Below are positions 26,161-34,824 of a stretch of DNA of 64,000 nucleotides, one piece after another. Under the pieces are notes generated by a model, which saw only the letters and a list, made by a program, of their open reading frames with translations, was not told the DNA's origin and did not search any database. The position numbers and the translations under genes are program-made. Positions within the stretch are counted from its first letter, which is position 1. Every line of letters begins with the position of its first letter. Source of the DNA: G965202915 sp965202915 (lineage in GTDB: Bacteria; Pseudomonadota; Gammaproteobacteria; Eutrophobiales; Eutrophobiaceae); assembly GCA_965202915.1 (NCBI GenBank), contig OZ241847.1, positions 1,426,001 through 1,490,000 of the forward strand, read 5' to 3'.

Positions 26161-26222
26161 TCATCCAACTGAAACAGCCCATGGTAAAATATCTGAGTGC
26201 AACACAATAATCATCAGCCCAT

Positions 26223-26792
26223 ATGAATCAGCATCAAGGAAAAATTATATGGTTCACCGGCTTATCGGGTGCCGGCAAATCCACACTGGCAAATGCACTT
26301 GAACAAGAGCTGCGCGTTTATCAAGCGAGAACCTGTATGTTGGATGGTGACAGGATCAGGCAGGGTTTATGCAGCGATCTGGGTTTTTCCGATGCCGATA
26401 GAACAGAAAATATCCGGCGTATTGGCGAGGTCAGCCGGTTGATGATGGATGCGGGTTTGATCGTTATAGCCGCTTTTATTTCACCCTTTAGAAGAGACCG
26501 GCGCATTATCAGAAGCCTGGTGAAAGAAGGTGATTTTATCGAGATATTCTGTGATGCGCCTTTGAGCCTGTGTGAGGCGAGAGACGTGAAGGGACTCTAT
26601 AAAAAGGCCAGGGCAAATGAGATCGCGGAGTTTACCGGCGTTACCTCAGCGTATCAAAGACCGGAAAATCCCGAGTTGATCTTGAAGTCCGGCGAATTGA
26701 CCGTTGATGCCTGTATTAACATCGTGATAACTTATCTTACCGAGAGAAAATACCTGCCACCAGTGCCCTTACAAGAAACGATGGCACGATAA
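26223..26792 (+). CDS. cysC: adenylylsulfate (APS) kinase
   Basis: 189 residues. P-loop GLSGAGKSTLAN near 13, then LDGDRIRQGLCSDLGFSDAD near 40 and IAAFISPFRRDRRIIR near 82, all conserved in CysC. It phosphorylates APS to PAPS, the sulfuryl donor for sulfotransferases. No ATP sulfurylase subunits are adjacent, so here it may supply PAPS for sulfation instead of assimilation. A sulfotransferase gene lies in the 38-kb island. Confidence 0.94.
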   Translation: MNQHQGKIIWFTGLSGAGKSTLANALEQELRVYQARTCMLDGDRIRQGLCSDLGFSDADRTENIRRIGEVSRLMMDAGLIVIAAFISPFRRDRRIIRSLVKEGDFIEIFCDAPLSLCEARDVKGLYKKARANEIAEFTGVTSAYQRPENPELILKSGELTVDACINIVITYLTERKYLPPVPLQETMAR

Positions 26793-27133
26793 TCCTTTTC
26801 CCTTAAACAGACAAATGCATCGCTTATTTTCTCCGTATGCCAGGCCTGCCACTCCGGGATATTAAACCCGTGCATGCACTCCCCCGGCCTTCCCTTATAT
26901 GCGCCCGCACCTCCCATACTGTTGTAACAGTGCCGTGCGAATTTGGCGTCCGTGCTAAATGTTTCAATGCCAACCCGGGCCTCCGATGCCAGTAACCGGC
27001 TATCTCGGTCGGGGTAAGACTCGGCTCCATGTAAGCCCATTCTTTTCCTTCCATTGCAAGCACAACAGGGGATCAGGAAGCCGGCCGGTATTTCATCACT
27101 GTCCGGGGGCAATTCCGGCGTCATCTCAGCCAT
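26732..27133 (-). CDS. possible orphan protein, unknown function
   Basis: An antisense frame of 133 residues (from ATG 27133) fills the otherwise empty 368 bp between cysC and the next plus-strand gene. Its 3' end overlaps cysC by 61 bp. The composition looks natural, with six cysteines, including CCAC near residue 24. The segment HTEKISDAFVCLREKDYRAI recalls helical DNA-binding phage regulators, but no family could be named. If it is not real, the gap 26793-27160 contains nothing else. Confidence 0.35.
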   Translation of the reverse strand: MAEMTPELPPDSDEIPAGFLIPCCACNGRKRMGLHGAESYPDRDSRLLASEARVGIETFSTDAKFARHCYNSMGGAGAYKGRPGECMHGFNIPEWQAWHTEKISDAFVCLREKDYRAIVSCKGTGGRYFLSVR

Positions 27134-27160
27134 AAAATACAGCGAACAGGATAGGCCTCT

Positions 27161-28528
27161 TTGTATCACCAATTAACAAAACTATCGCCGTGGACGTGGT
27201 TTTCCTATTTCATGATCGCCGCCGCCCCCACGCTTGGCAGTATAACCACCGCGCTCGGCGGCGTGGCATCGCTGATCGCCATAGGGCATTTATTTCAGCA
27301 TCGGCGGCGATATACGCTTTCACCGGTAACAAAATATCTGGTGTTGGTCCTGGCATTCTATAGCTATACACTGTTACTGGCCGGCGTCCGGGGCGGCGTG
27401 GACCTTGCGTTTTTCAAGTCTATTCCCGTGTACTCGCAGTTCCTCTATTTTATCCCTCTGGCGATTGTCCTGCCGCACAAAGCGCGGGAGATCACCTTGA
27501 GCGGGATCAGTCGGGCGGCGATGGCCGGAGTCGCGATAGCATCAGTTGGAGCGATAATTGAGAATGTGTATATAACCAATGCCAGGGTGGAATTATTATC
27601 GGGGAATCCGTTGATCTTTGCATCAACGCTGGTTACGTTGTCATTTCTGTGCCTGGCACAACTTAAACAAAAATCGGTTTGGGAACGATGTCTTGCCACC
27701 GGTCTGTTCCTGGCCGGCATATTGACCGTGGCTATTCTGGCCAAAGCGCTCGGGCCCGTAATTGCATGCATTTTGTTCTGCTTCCCGGCAGGGGCATTGA
27801 TCGCGCTGTATTTTAAATGGTGGCGCACGTCCAGGATCATTGGGATACCGGCAGTGATTATCTTTTTCTCCATGGCGTTTGTGTGGGTGTCCATGGTGTA
27901 CATGCCAACGGCTCAGAGGACAGTTGTGTCGGAACCGGTCCAGGGACAAGGTATAGACGGTAATACGAGCTCGGCCTTTGGGATGTTTATTATAGACACT
28001 AAAAACTCATCCTGGTATGCACGCGCTGTTATGTATCGGGCGGGAATCCGGACATTTACACAACAACCTATCCTCGGATATGGGCCACAGAATAGATTTT
28101 CCGCCGCCATTCCTTATATACAGCAGGAATTGGAGGGTGCACGGATCAGTACCGAAGACAAAGTATCCAAACAACGGCTGCAGAAATATAAATCATTACG
28201 TTTTAGTCACTTGCACAATATCTTCATCACTCACGCGGTGGCGGCGGGCCTGATGGGCGTGATCGCAGTACTGTTAATATTGACCGCCCCATTAGTATTG
28301 CTGACCTGGGTGGGGGACCGGATAAAATGCCTGGAGCACCTGTACGTTGCCGCAACCCTCTCGGTGCTGGTTATGTTGCTGGGGATGACGAATCTGATCT
28401 TCTTTCATGATCTGCATAATTCCTTCACTCTATTCAACATTATTGTTTTCCACGCGTTGATTAGTAAGGCGATGCAATCGCAACATGATATGGCGGAAAC
28501 CGCGCCGCGACCACCGGCAAAGTGCTGA
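27161..28528 (+). CDS. O-antigen ligase-like polysaccharide polymerase/ligase
   Basis: 455 residues with about 10-12 membrane segments and a long periplasmic loop (about 265-365) holding the Wzy_C-type motif GYGPQNRFSAAIPYI, then SHLHNIFITHAVAAGLMGV with the conserved His. These are the marks of the WaaL/Wzy/O-antigen ligase superfamily. The start is TTG 27161, preceded by AACAGG; the next Met is inside the first helix. It probably joins or polymerises surface polysaccharide. No LPS cluster surrounds it. Confidence 0.75.
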   Translation: MYHQLTKLSPWTWFSYFMIAAAPTLGSITTALGGVASLIAIGHLFQHRRRYTLSPVTKYLVLVLAFYSYTLLLAGVRGGVDLAFFKSIPVYSQFLYFIPLAIVLPHKAREITLSGISRAAMAGVAIASVGAIIENVYITNARVELLSGNPLIFASTLVTLSFLCLAQLKQKSVWERCLATGLFLAGILTVAILAKALGPVIACILFCFPAGALIALYFKWWRTSRIIGIPAVIIFFSMAFVWVSMVYMPTAQRTVVSEPVQGQGIDGNTSSAFGMFIIDTKNSSWYARAVMYRAGIRTFTQQPILGYGPQNRFSAAIPYIQQELEGARISTEDKVSKQRLQKYKSLRFSHLHNIFITHAVAAGLMGVIAVLLILTAPLVLLTWVGDRIKCLEHLYVAATLSVLVMLLGMTNLIFFHDLHNSFTLFNIIVFHALISKAMQSQHDMAETAPRPPAKC

Positions 28529-28547
28529 GTGCCGGCGCCGGTCTGAG

Positions 28548-29468
28548 TCAACTCCGTGTTATCAGGTTGAATATCCAAATCGCCAGGCTGCCGGATATGA
28601 AGAACAGGGTAATAAGGGCAACGGAGTAATAGTGCCAGCGTCTGATCAAGGCGGATTGTGGGAGTGCGGATAACAGGTATGGCCTTCTCTTATCCTGGGT
28701 TTTGCCAATGATGTTGGTTGCAGGCTGGTGTTGCAGTTCCTTATGCCTGAGCATGACTTGTTTATAAGCCTCATCCCGTACCGCCTGCCATTCATCCACG
28801 TCTATATTACCGTCACTGTTTTTGTCAAACCTGGCCAGCATCGCCTGACTGTCCCGTTTCCATTCTCTGATCAGCACACCCACGTCCTGATTGACGTCAG
28901 GTTTGCCGCCTGCGGACCCGCCGATCGTTTTGAACAGCCCTATTGCATAGAGCACGTCACCGGGATGCATACGGCGTTCGGTATAACGATAACGACCAAA
29001 CCTTCCCAGCAAAGAGGTCCGGCCCGGCCTGACACCATGGCGATGCGCGCCATACCAGACTTGTTTTGTAGCGCCCGTGACGCGAGCGCCTTCCGGATCA
29101 ACAATACACTCCCCGGACTCATCCTCCAGCAAAAATAATTCTTCACTGCGCCCGGCCTTGATCTCTCGCCAGCGATCACCGCGCCTTGCTTCAATTCGGT
29201 ATTCATACCAGGTACAAGTCCTGCCGGTCAGTGGCGCGGTAATCGGGGGACCCTCCATCAGCTTGCTCACGCCACTGAATTCAACGTAACCCTGGGCCGC
29301 GGCCTGGATGGTCGAGGTCGGTGTATCCTCAATAAGGCGCTTCCGGTAAAAATAATAAAATGCCCCGATAAATCCCGCAATGGCCAGGACCGTAGCAATG
29401 ATGACCAGCATCCAGCGGTCGCCAACAGGCTGTGCATTGAGCCATTGCGCGAACATTGATTCAATCAT
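28548..29468 (-). CDS. GIDE-domain membrane protein with EF-hand
   Basis: 306 residues: a membrane segment near 20-42, a GIDE domain (PF12483-like, about 60-200; GPPITAPLTGRTCTWYEYRI, WYGAHRHGVRPG), an EF-hand-like calcium loop (DKNSDGNIDVDEW near 222), and a second membrane segment near the C terminus. GIDE is related to the region of mitochondrial MUL1/MAPL next to its RING; no RING is present. The gene follows lemA by 3 bp, a recurrent pairing of unknown role. The EF-hand suggests calcium sensing on one face of the membrane. Confidence 0.78.
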   Translation of the reverse strand: MIESMFAQWLNAQPVGDRWMLVIIATVLAIAGFIGAFYYFYRKRLIEDTPTSTIQAAAQGYVEFSGVSKLMEGPPITAPLTGRTCTWYEYRIEARRGDRWREIKAGRSEELFLLEDESGECIVDPEGARVTGATKQVWYGAHRHGVRPGRTSLLGRFGRYRYTERRMHPGDVLYAIGLFKTIGGSAGGKPDVNQDVGVLIREWKRDSQAMLARFDKNSDGNIDVDEWQAVRDEAYKQVMLRHKELQHQPATNIIGKTQDKRRPYLLSALPQSALIRRWHYYSVALITLFFISGSLAIWIFNLITRS

Positions 29469-29471
29469 ACG

Positions 29472-30044
29472 TCAATTGAACAGTCCCTTTATATCGACGT
29501 CCCGCTTTTCTTCCTCGCTGAATTCAAGCAAATCCCTGGGACCGAAATTAAACGCTCTGGCGATAATGACGTCCGGCACTTGCTCGATTCTGACGTTATT
29601 GGAATTGACGGATTCATTATAGAATTCCCGCCGGTCTGCAATCGCATCTTCCAATCCGGATATGCGACTCTGCAGGTGTTGGAAATGTTGATCGGCCTTC
29701 AGGTCCGGATAGGCCTCAGCCAAGGCAAATAAACTCCCAAGGCCAAAGCGCAACTGAGTTTCCGCGGCACCCAACGCCGGAACGTCACCTTGCTCACGGG
29801 CGGATGCCACCGCCGACCGGGCCTGAACAATTTTTTCCAGGGTCTCTTTTTCATAGCCCATGTATTGCTTGCAGACTTCGACCAATTTCGGCAATTCGTC
29901 GTGGCGCTGTTTTAACAATACGTCAATATTGGCCCAGGCCTTGGTCACGTTATGCTTTAATGTGACCAGATTGTTATACAAAATAAAGGCGTACAGTACG
30001 CCCGCAATCATAATACCGAGCAAAACAAAACTCATGACGTCCAT
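29472..30044 (-). CDS. lemA: LemA family protein
   Basis: About 190 residues from MDVMSFVLLGIMIAGVLYAF, which is one N-terminal membrane segment; AGGGG-like spacing supports ATG 30044 over TTG 30086. The rest is the helical LemA domain (YNNLVTLKHNVTKAWANIDV, LLKQRHDELPKLVEVCKQYM, and the tail FNFGPRDLLEFSEEEKRDVD). It is inner-membrane anchored with the bundle outside. Function is poorly known; it is often beside GIDE or TPM-domain genes, as here. Confidence 0.93.
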   Translation of the reverse strand: MDVMSFVLLGIMIAGVLYAFILYNNLVTLKHNVTKAWANIDVLLKQRHDELPKLVEVCKQYMGYEKETLEKIVQARSAVASAREQGDVPALGAAETQLRFGLGSLFALAEAYPDLKADQHFQHLQSRISGLEDAIADRREFYNESVNSNNVRIEQVPDVIIARAFNFGPRDLLEFSEEEKRDVDIKGLFN

Positions 30045-30241
30045 AATCAGAGACCCCTGAATGTATTGTTGAACAAAGTCCAGCAAGTTGATTAAAGCAT
30101 TCTTGCGATTCTATCAGGCGTGATAATAATCGCAATGCGAATAATCCGGGATCATGGCAACTCAGGCATTGTGTGATCGGCAGCCACTTTTTGAAATGCG
30201 TTGAAAACACAGGCGTTACACAATATCCTGTAATATAAATC

Positions 30242-30259
30242 GCATTCATTCTCATTTTC
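30242..30259 (+). promoter_or_regulatory. possible Fur box upstream of the iron transporter
   Basis: Three adjoining hexamers GCATTC, ATTCTC, ATTTTC (30242-30259), each similar to the Fur hexamer ATTATC, lie 37 bp before the fbpA-like ATG and 198 bp before lemA on the other strand. Iron repression of the fbpABC-like operon would be expected. Confidence 0.4.
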
Positions 30260-30295
30260 ATTTAGAATTTGAACAAAGGTACAAAGGAATTGTAT

Positions 30296-31300
30296 ATGCG
30301 AACAGTGCTGTTTCTATCATTATCGGTATGTCTGACAGGATTAATGGCTGCGGAGGTCAATATTTATTCCTCACGTAAACAGGCGTTAATCGAGCCGCTG
30401 CTGGACTTATTCACCGAACGCACCGGCATCGGGGTCAATATGGTTACCGGTGAGGCGGACACTCTGGTTAAGAGACTCGAAACCGAAGGACGACGTTCCC
30501 CGGCGGATATATTGATCATGACCGATGCCGCCCGCCTTTACAAAGCCGCCGAGCTGCAATTATTCCAGGCCGTGGATTCGGATATTCTGCAGTCCGCTAT
30601 TCCGGCGCAATACCGCGATGATGATAATTATTGGTTTGGCACGGCACTGCGATCAAGGGTCATGGTGTATGCGCCTGAAAGGGTCGATCCCCGGGCCTTG
30701 TCGGATTACCTGTCCCTGCGCGACCCGGGATGGCGCAAACGCATTTGTGTTCGTTCCTCATCCAATGTTTATAATCAATCTCTTGTGTCCGGGCTGATTG
30801 CCCACCATGGCCAACGGAAAATAGAGTTATGGGCGAGAGGCCTGGTGGAAAATTTTGCCCGCTTCCCCGCGGGCGGGGACCGGGATCAAATCCGCGCGGT
30901 TGCATCCGGGCAATGCGATCTGGCCCTGGTAAATAATTATTATCTCGCGGGCATGCTGGACTCGAACCGGCAACAAGACCTTGAGGCGGCACAAGCGGTG
31001 CGTCTGTTCTGGCCGGATCAAGACGGCAAAGGCGCACACGTAAATATCAGTGGCGCGGGGGTAACCCGCCATGCGCAAAACCGGGCAAATGCGATCAAGC
31101 TGCTCGAGTTTTTCGTGAGTGACGCGGCACAGCGATGGTATGCCACTGAAAATTATGAGTATCCGGTCAAACAAGGCATCGATATCGGCGATATTCTAAG
31201 TCGATGGGGCCGGTTCAACGCCGATAAGGTGCCGCTAAAACAACTGGGTCGGTTGAATAAACAGGCGGTTCTGTTAATGGATCGGGCCGGATGGCGGTGA
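30296..31300 (+). CDS. fbpA: iron(III) ABC transporter substrate-binding protein
   Basis: 334 residues with a signal peptide (MRTVLFLSLSVCLTGLMAAE). The mature start VNIYSSRKQALIEPLLDLFT is typical of FbpA/FutA-type ferric-binding proteins, and the adjacent tyrosines in ALVNNYYLAGM are the expected iron ligands. It is periplasmic. ATG 30296 is preceded by AAAGGA. It is followed by permease and ATPase genes, forming one operon; a possible Fur box lies upstream. Confidence 0.92.
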   Translation: MRTVLFLSLSVCLTGLMAAEVNIYSSRKQALIEPLLDLFTERTGIGVNMVTGEADTLVKRLETEGRRSPADILIMTDAARLYKAAELQLFQAVDSDILQSAIPAQYRDDDNYWFGTALRSRVMVYAPERVDPRALSDYLSLRDPGWRKRICVRSSSNVYNQSLVSGLIAHHGQRKIELWARGLVENFARFPAGGDRDQIRAVASGQCDLALVNNYYLAGMLDSNRQQDLEAAQAVRLFWPDQDGKGAHVNISGAGVTRHAQNRANAIKLLEFFVSDAAQRWYATENYEYPVKQGIDIGDILSRWGRFNADKVPLKQLGRLNKQAVLLMDRAGWR

Positions 31301-31315
31301 CGCCGGTGCAACATT

Positions 31316-33013
31316 ATGCCGGCGGCCTGCTGCACTCAAGCGTTACCCGGCATGGTTAATGCGGCCTCACAAACTACAGGTAAATGGTTGTGGTGGACAA
31401 ATTTATTCCTGGTTGCATTATTATCGATCCCGTTGGTGGTGGTATTGTCGTCATTGTCGCAACCGGACTGGGGTATATGGCGGCATCTGTATGACACGGT
31501 ATTAACCGATTATATTGTCAATTCGCTGATACTGATGGCGGGTGTGGGCATGCTGGCGCTGGTATGGGGGGTGTTGCCCGCCTGGTTCGTCACCATGTAC
31601 TCATTCCCGCTGTCGCGAATATTTGAGTGGGGGTTGCTGTTGCCGGTATCGGTTCCGGCCTACATTATTGCCTATACTTATACCAATATGCTGGACGTGG
31701 GCGGGCCGGTACAGGTTCAGTTACGTGCGATCATGGGCCTGCACTACCATGAATACTGGTTTCCTGAGGTGCGTTCAATCGAGGGTGCAATTTTACTGAT
31801 GTCGCTGGTGCTATACCCTTATATTTATCTGTTGACGCGGGCGGCATTTGTCGAACAATCGGTTTCCGCGCTGGACGCGGCCAAAACTCTGGGATGCGGA
31901 GGCCGGGACGCGTTTATAAAAATAGCCCTGCCCCTGGCCCGCCCGGCAATGATCGTCGGCCTATCGCTGGTATTGATGGAAACACTGGCCGACTATGGCA
32001 CGGTGCACTATTTTGGCATACCGGTTTTTACCACCGGCATATTTCGGACCTGGTTTGGCCTTGGGGAAGAATTGGCAGCCGCCCAGTTATCGGCTTTGAT
32101 GATGGTATATGTGTTTATTCTGATCGCGATTGAACGCCGATCAAGAAAGTGGCAACGCTATTATAACACCGGCAGCCGTTATGGCAGGATCAATAAAAAA
32201 CCCCTGCATGGGGTACGCGGAATCATGGCAATGATATATTGTGCGCTGCCCTTACTGGCCGGTTTTATCATTCCGGTCGCCTATCTCTGCCAGTTGGCAA
32301 GCGACTCCGGGGCACTCAGTTTCGACCCGGCCTTTATCCGGCTGTTTCAACACAGTCTGTTGCTGGCCCTGGGGGCGTCAATTCTGGCGCTGGTGCTGTC
32401 ATTATTAATTGCTTATACGCACCGCGTTTATCATTCGGCGTTTACGTTCGGCGCACTGCGTTTTGTCAGCATGGGATACGCCATACCGGGCACGGTGATC
32501 GCGGTCGGCGTGCTCATCCCTTTTGCCTGGATGGACAACAGGCTGGACGCCTATTTAAATGCTCAGTTTGGCGTTGGCAGCGGATTGTTATTGTCCGGCA
32601 GTTTGTTCATTCTGGTGTTTGCCTACCTGGTTCGTTATATGGCCGTGTCGCTCAATACCGTTGAAGCCGGGCTGGAAAAGATCAGGCCCAGCATGGATGA
32701 AGCCGCGCGCCTGGCCGGAATGAACGCGGCGCGTATTATAGGGCGTATTCATATGCCACTGATGAAGGGTAGCCTGTTTACCGCGTTGCTGCTGGTATTC
32801 GTTGACGTATTAAAGGAATTACCCGCAACCCTGATCCTGCGTCCGTTTAATTTCAATACCCTGGCGATACGGACCTATGAACTGGCCAATGAAGAAAGGC
32901 TGGCCGAGGCTTCGGTGCCGGCGTTGGCGATCGTTCTGGCGGGCATCATCCCGGTGATATTGATCAGTAGATCCATCTCAGGCGCACGACCCGGTTATGA
33001 ACAAGGCCATTGA
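31316..33013 (+). CDS. fbpB: iron(III) ABC transporter permease
   Basis: 565 residues, a fused permease with two copies of the binding-protein-dependent transport domain, about 12 membrane segments in all. The coupling loops are AKTLGCGGRDAFIKIALPLA near 185 and ARLAGMNAARIIGRIHMPLM near 463. It works with the neighbouring binding protein and ATPase. ATG 31316 gives a cysteine-containing N terminus; ATG 31352 is also possible. The 3' end overlaps the ATPase gene by 17 bp. Confidence 0.92.
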   Translation: MPAACCTQALPGMVNAASQTTGKWLWWTNLFLVALLSIPLVVVLSSLSQPDWGIWRHLYDTVLTDYIVNSLILMAGVGMLALVWGVLPAWFVTMYSFPLSRIFEWGLLLPVSVPAYIIAYTYTNMLDVGGPVQVQLRAIMGLHYHEYWFPEVRSIEGAILLMSLVLYPYIYLLTRAAFVEQSVSALDAAKTLGCGGRDAFIKIALPLARPAMIVGLSLVLMETLADYGTVHYFGIPVFTTGIFRTWFGLGEELAAAQLSALMMVYVFILIAIERRSRKWQRYYNTGSRYGRINKKPLHGVRGIMAMIYCALPLLAGFIIPVAYLCQLASDSGALSFDPAFIRLFQHSLLLALGASILALVLSLLIAYTHRVYHSAFTFGALRFVSMGYAIPGTVIAVGVLIPFAWMDNRLDAYLNAQFGVGSGLLLSGSLFILVFAYLVRYMAVSLNTVEAGLEKIRPSMDEAARLAGMNAARIIGRIHMPLMKGSLFTALLLVFVDVLKELPATLILRPFNFNTLAIRTYELANEERLAEASVPALAIVLAGIIPVILISRSISGARPGYEQGH

Positions 33014-34034
33014 GATAAAGGACCTATCGGTCGAACTCGAAAATCAACCGATTATTCGGTCGATTTCGTTTGCCCTGAACGAGGGCGAGATAGGCTGCGT
33101 ACTCGGGCCAAGCGGCTGCGGCAAATCGACACTGCTCAGGACGATTGCCGGATTTGAACCCCCGGTTGCGGGTGAAGTCTGGATAAAAGGCGCGCGGGTC
33201 AGCAATGCCAGGCATCTTGTTCCGGTTGAACAACGGCAAATAGGCATGGTGTTTCAAGATCATGCCTTGTTTCCACATATCACCGTCGCCGAGAATATTG
33301 TCTTTGGCATGCGCAACGCGACCAGACAAATGAAGCGCACGCGCTTGCAGGAGTTGCTGGACCTGCTGGAATTACAGGATTGCAAGGACAAATATCCGCA
33401 TCGGCTGTCGGGCGGACAACAACAGCGCGTCGCTCTGGCCAGGGCCATGGCCCCGCGACCGCAGATATTATTGCTGGATGAGCCGTTTTCAAATCTCGAC
33501 GTCGAACTGCGAGAACAGATCGCCCGTCAGATCAGGGTCATTCTTAAACAGGAAGGCATTACCACGCTGTTGGTCAGCCATAATCAATTGGAGGCCTTTG
33601 CCATGGCGGATACGGTTGGCGTCATTAATAAAGGGGTGCTGCTGCAATGGGACACCGCCTTCAAGCTCTACCATGAACCGGAGTGTGTCGACGTTGCCGA
33701 TTTTATTGGCGAGGGGGTATTTATTGACGGTGAGGTTATCGATGCCCACACGGTAAAGACCGAATTAGGCGATATTGCCGGCGAGTCCGAACATGGCCGC
33801 CCGCTTGGCAGCAAGGTCAACGTATTGATCCGGCCGGATGACGTATTGCATGATGATGCAAGTCCAATGCAGGCCAGGGTGTTAAAAAAGACCTTCAGAG
33901 GCGCCGAGTTTTTATATACGCTGGAGCTTGATAAGGGTTCGCGTTTGTTGAGTCTGGTGCCCAGTCACCACAATCATCCGGTCAACGAACCCATAGGCAT
34001 TCGCCTGGAGATCGAACACCTGGTTATTTTTTAA
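32997..34034 (+). CDS. fbpC: iron(III) ABC transporter ATP-binding protein
   Basis: 345 residues. Walker A GPSGCGKSTLLRT near 38, signature LSGGQQQRVALARAM near 137, Walker B ILLLDEPFSNLD near 157, and the H-loop VSHNQLEAFAMAD. The C-terminal TOBE region (about 240-345, from DGEVIDAHTVKTELG) is a regulatory domain common in FbpC. It powers ferric iron import and is translationally coupled to fbpB. Last gene of the operon, and the last conserved gene before the AT-rich island. Confidence 0.93.
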   Translation: MNKAIEIKDLSVELENQPIIRSISFALNEGEIGCVLGPSGCGKSTLLRTIAGFEPPVAGEVWIKGARVSNARHLVPVEQRQIGMVFQDHALFPHITVAENIVFGMRNATRQMKRTRLQELLDLLELQDCKDKYPHRLSGGQQQRVALARAMAPRPQILLLDEPFSNLDVELREQIARQIRVILKQEGITTLLVSHNQLEAFAMADTVGVINKGVLLQWDTAFKLYHEPECVDVADFIGEGVFIDGEVIDAHTVKTELGDIAGESEHGRPLGSKVNVLIRPDDVLHDDASPMQARVLKKTFRGAEFLYTLELDKGSRLLSLVPSHHNHPVNEPIGIRLEIEHLVIF

Positions 34035-34088
34035 AATGATTCGGAATTGGCGCGTCGGTGACAATAACGGTTTGCAAGTGCCTGGGGA

Positions 34089-34360
34089 TCAGATCGGCAA
34101 GAGCGTGCAAACTCCCTGTTGCCCTTGCCCCGCTTTGCCGGCGAGGTCAACGCCCGGTGCCGGCCCGGTCATCGACTGGCTCATCGCAGGCCGGCAGGGT
34201 CTGTAAAGTGAACACCTTGCGCCCTGGCTGTGGGCGAACGGCAATCCGATAAGTGATGCAATGCCCCATGGCGTCATCGGATCGTCGTCCACCGCATCCG
34301 AGCCCGGGTAGCCGTTCTCCGTGTCCCGCTCCGGCAGCCGCCGGTGTTCCGGGAAGCAGC
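34089..34360 (-). pseudogene. decayed fragment of an IS91-type transposase
   Basis: In shifting minus-strand frames the region reads CFPEHRRLPERDTENGYPGS (about 34360-34300) and VFTLQTLPACDEPVDDRAG (about 34210-34155). The second piece resembles the segment ahead of the FSLHA motif in IS91-like Y2 transposases. Several stops and shifts break it. It shares its outer end with the copy at 35967-36160. No catalytic Tyr region remains. Confidence 0.45.
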
Positions 34361-34521
34361 CAACCTGACTTTTTTATGGTATTTTTGAGATTGTTGTAGA
34401 GTTTTAAACTTTTTTCAGGTTGGTCTGTGGAGTTGGAATGGCAACGGACGGCTTATTTTGTTATCAGGGGTTAAAATTTTTTTTAAGGGTTGTGGGATGA
34501 TTTGCGGATACTTTGTTTTGA
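34322..34521. repeat. about 200-bp direct repeat, copy 1
   Basis: Matches 36111-36309 in the same orientation at roughly 85-90 percent by eye. It runs from TGTCCC(G/A)CTCCGGCAG through a GC-rich transposase remnant into an AT-rich stretch (TTTTTTATGGTATTTTTGAG, GGGTTGTGGGATG). Both copies share the same GC-to-AT junction, so the duplication postdates the transposase truncation. Confidence 0.85.
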
Positions 34522-34550
34522 GAATAGAAATCATCGCTTTTATGGCAGCA

Positions 34551-34630
34551 TCTCTTTCCCACAATGTTGCGGCTGAGATGCTTTAAGGAATCATCACCAA
34601 AAAACTCAATACAACATAGAAAACCTGCAT
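34551..34630 (-). pseudogene. truncated duplicate of the secreted protein gene at 34825
   Basis: ATG at 34630 with a good ribosome site (GGAGG) opens MQVFYVVLSFLVMIP and stops at TAA (34583-34585). Reading on in frame gives SISAAT. This parallels VLSVLIMVPQSFAAD in the gene at 34825-35244: the Gln codon CAA has become TAA. Similarity extends upstream of the start (TAATG/TTCARC stretches). Only the signal-peptide part remains. Confidence 0.6.
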
Positions 34631-34780
34631 TACATTACCTCCATAGGTAGTCAATGTTCAGCAAAGATAATTATAACATCGATATAGCATCTCTTCCATT
34701 TTATGTTTTGTAGTATGAATATGAAGAGTAATAAAAAGTAAGGGAGAGGGAAGTGATTTATCATCAAAATCACAAAATAA

Positions 34781-34812
34781 AAAACCCAATGCTTTTACAA
34801 GCATTGGGTTTT
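34781..34812. terminator. bidirectional Rho-independent terminator
   Basis: Perfect 14-bp arms AAAACCCAATGCTT (34781-34794) and AAGCATTGGGTTTT (34799-34812) around the 4-nt loop TTAC, with A/T runs outside. It lies 12 bp after the stop of the minus-strand gene at 34825 and should terminate it. Confidence 0.85.
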
Positions 34813-34824
34813 AGGTGAGATATG

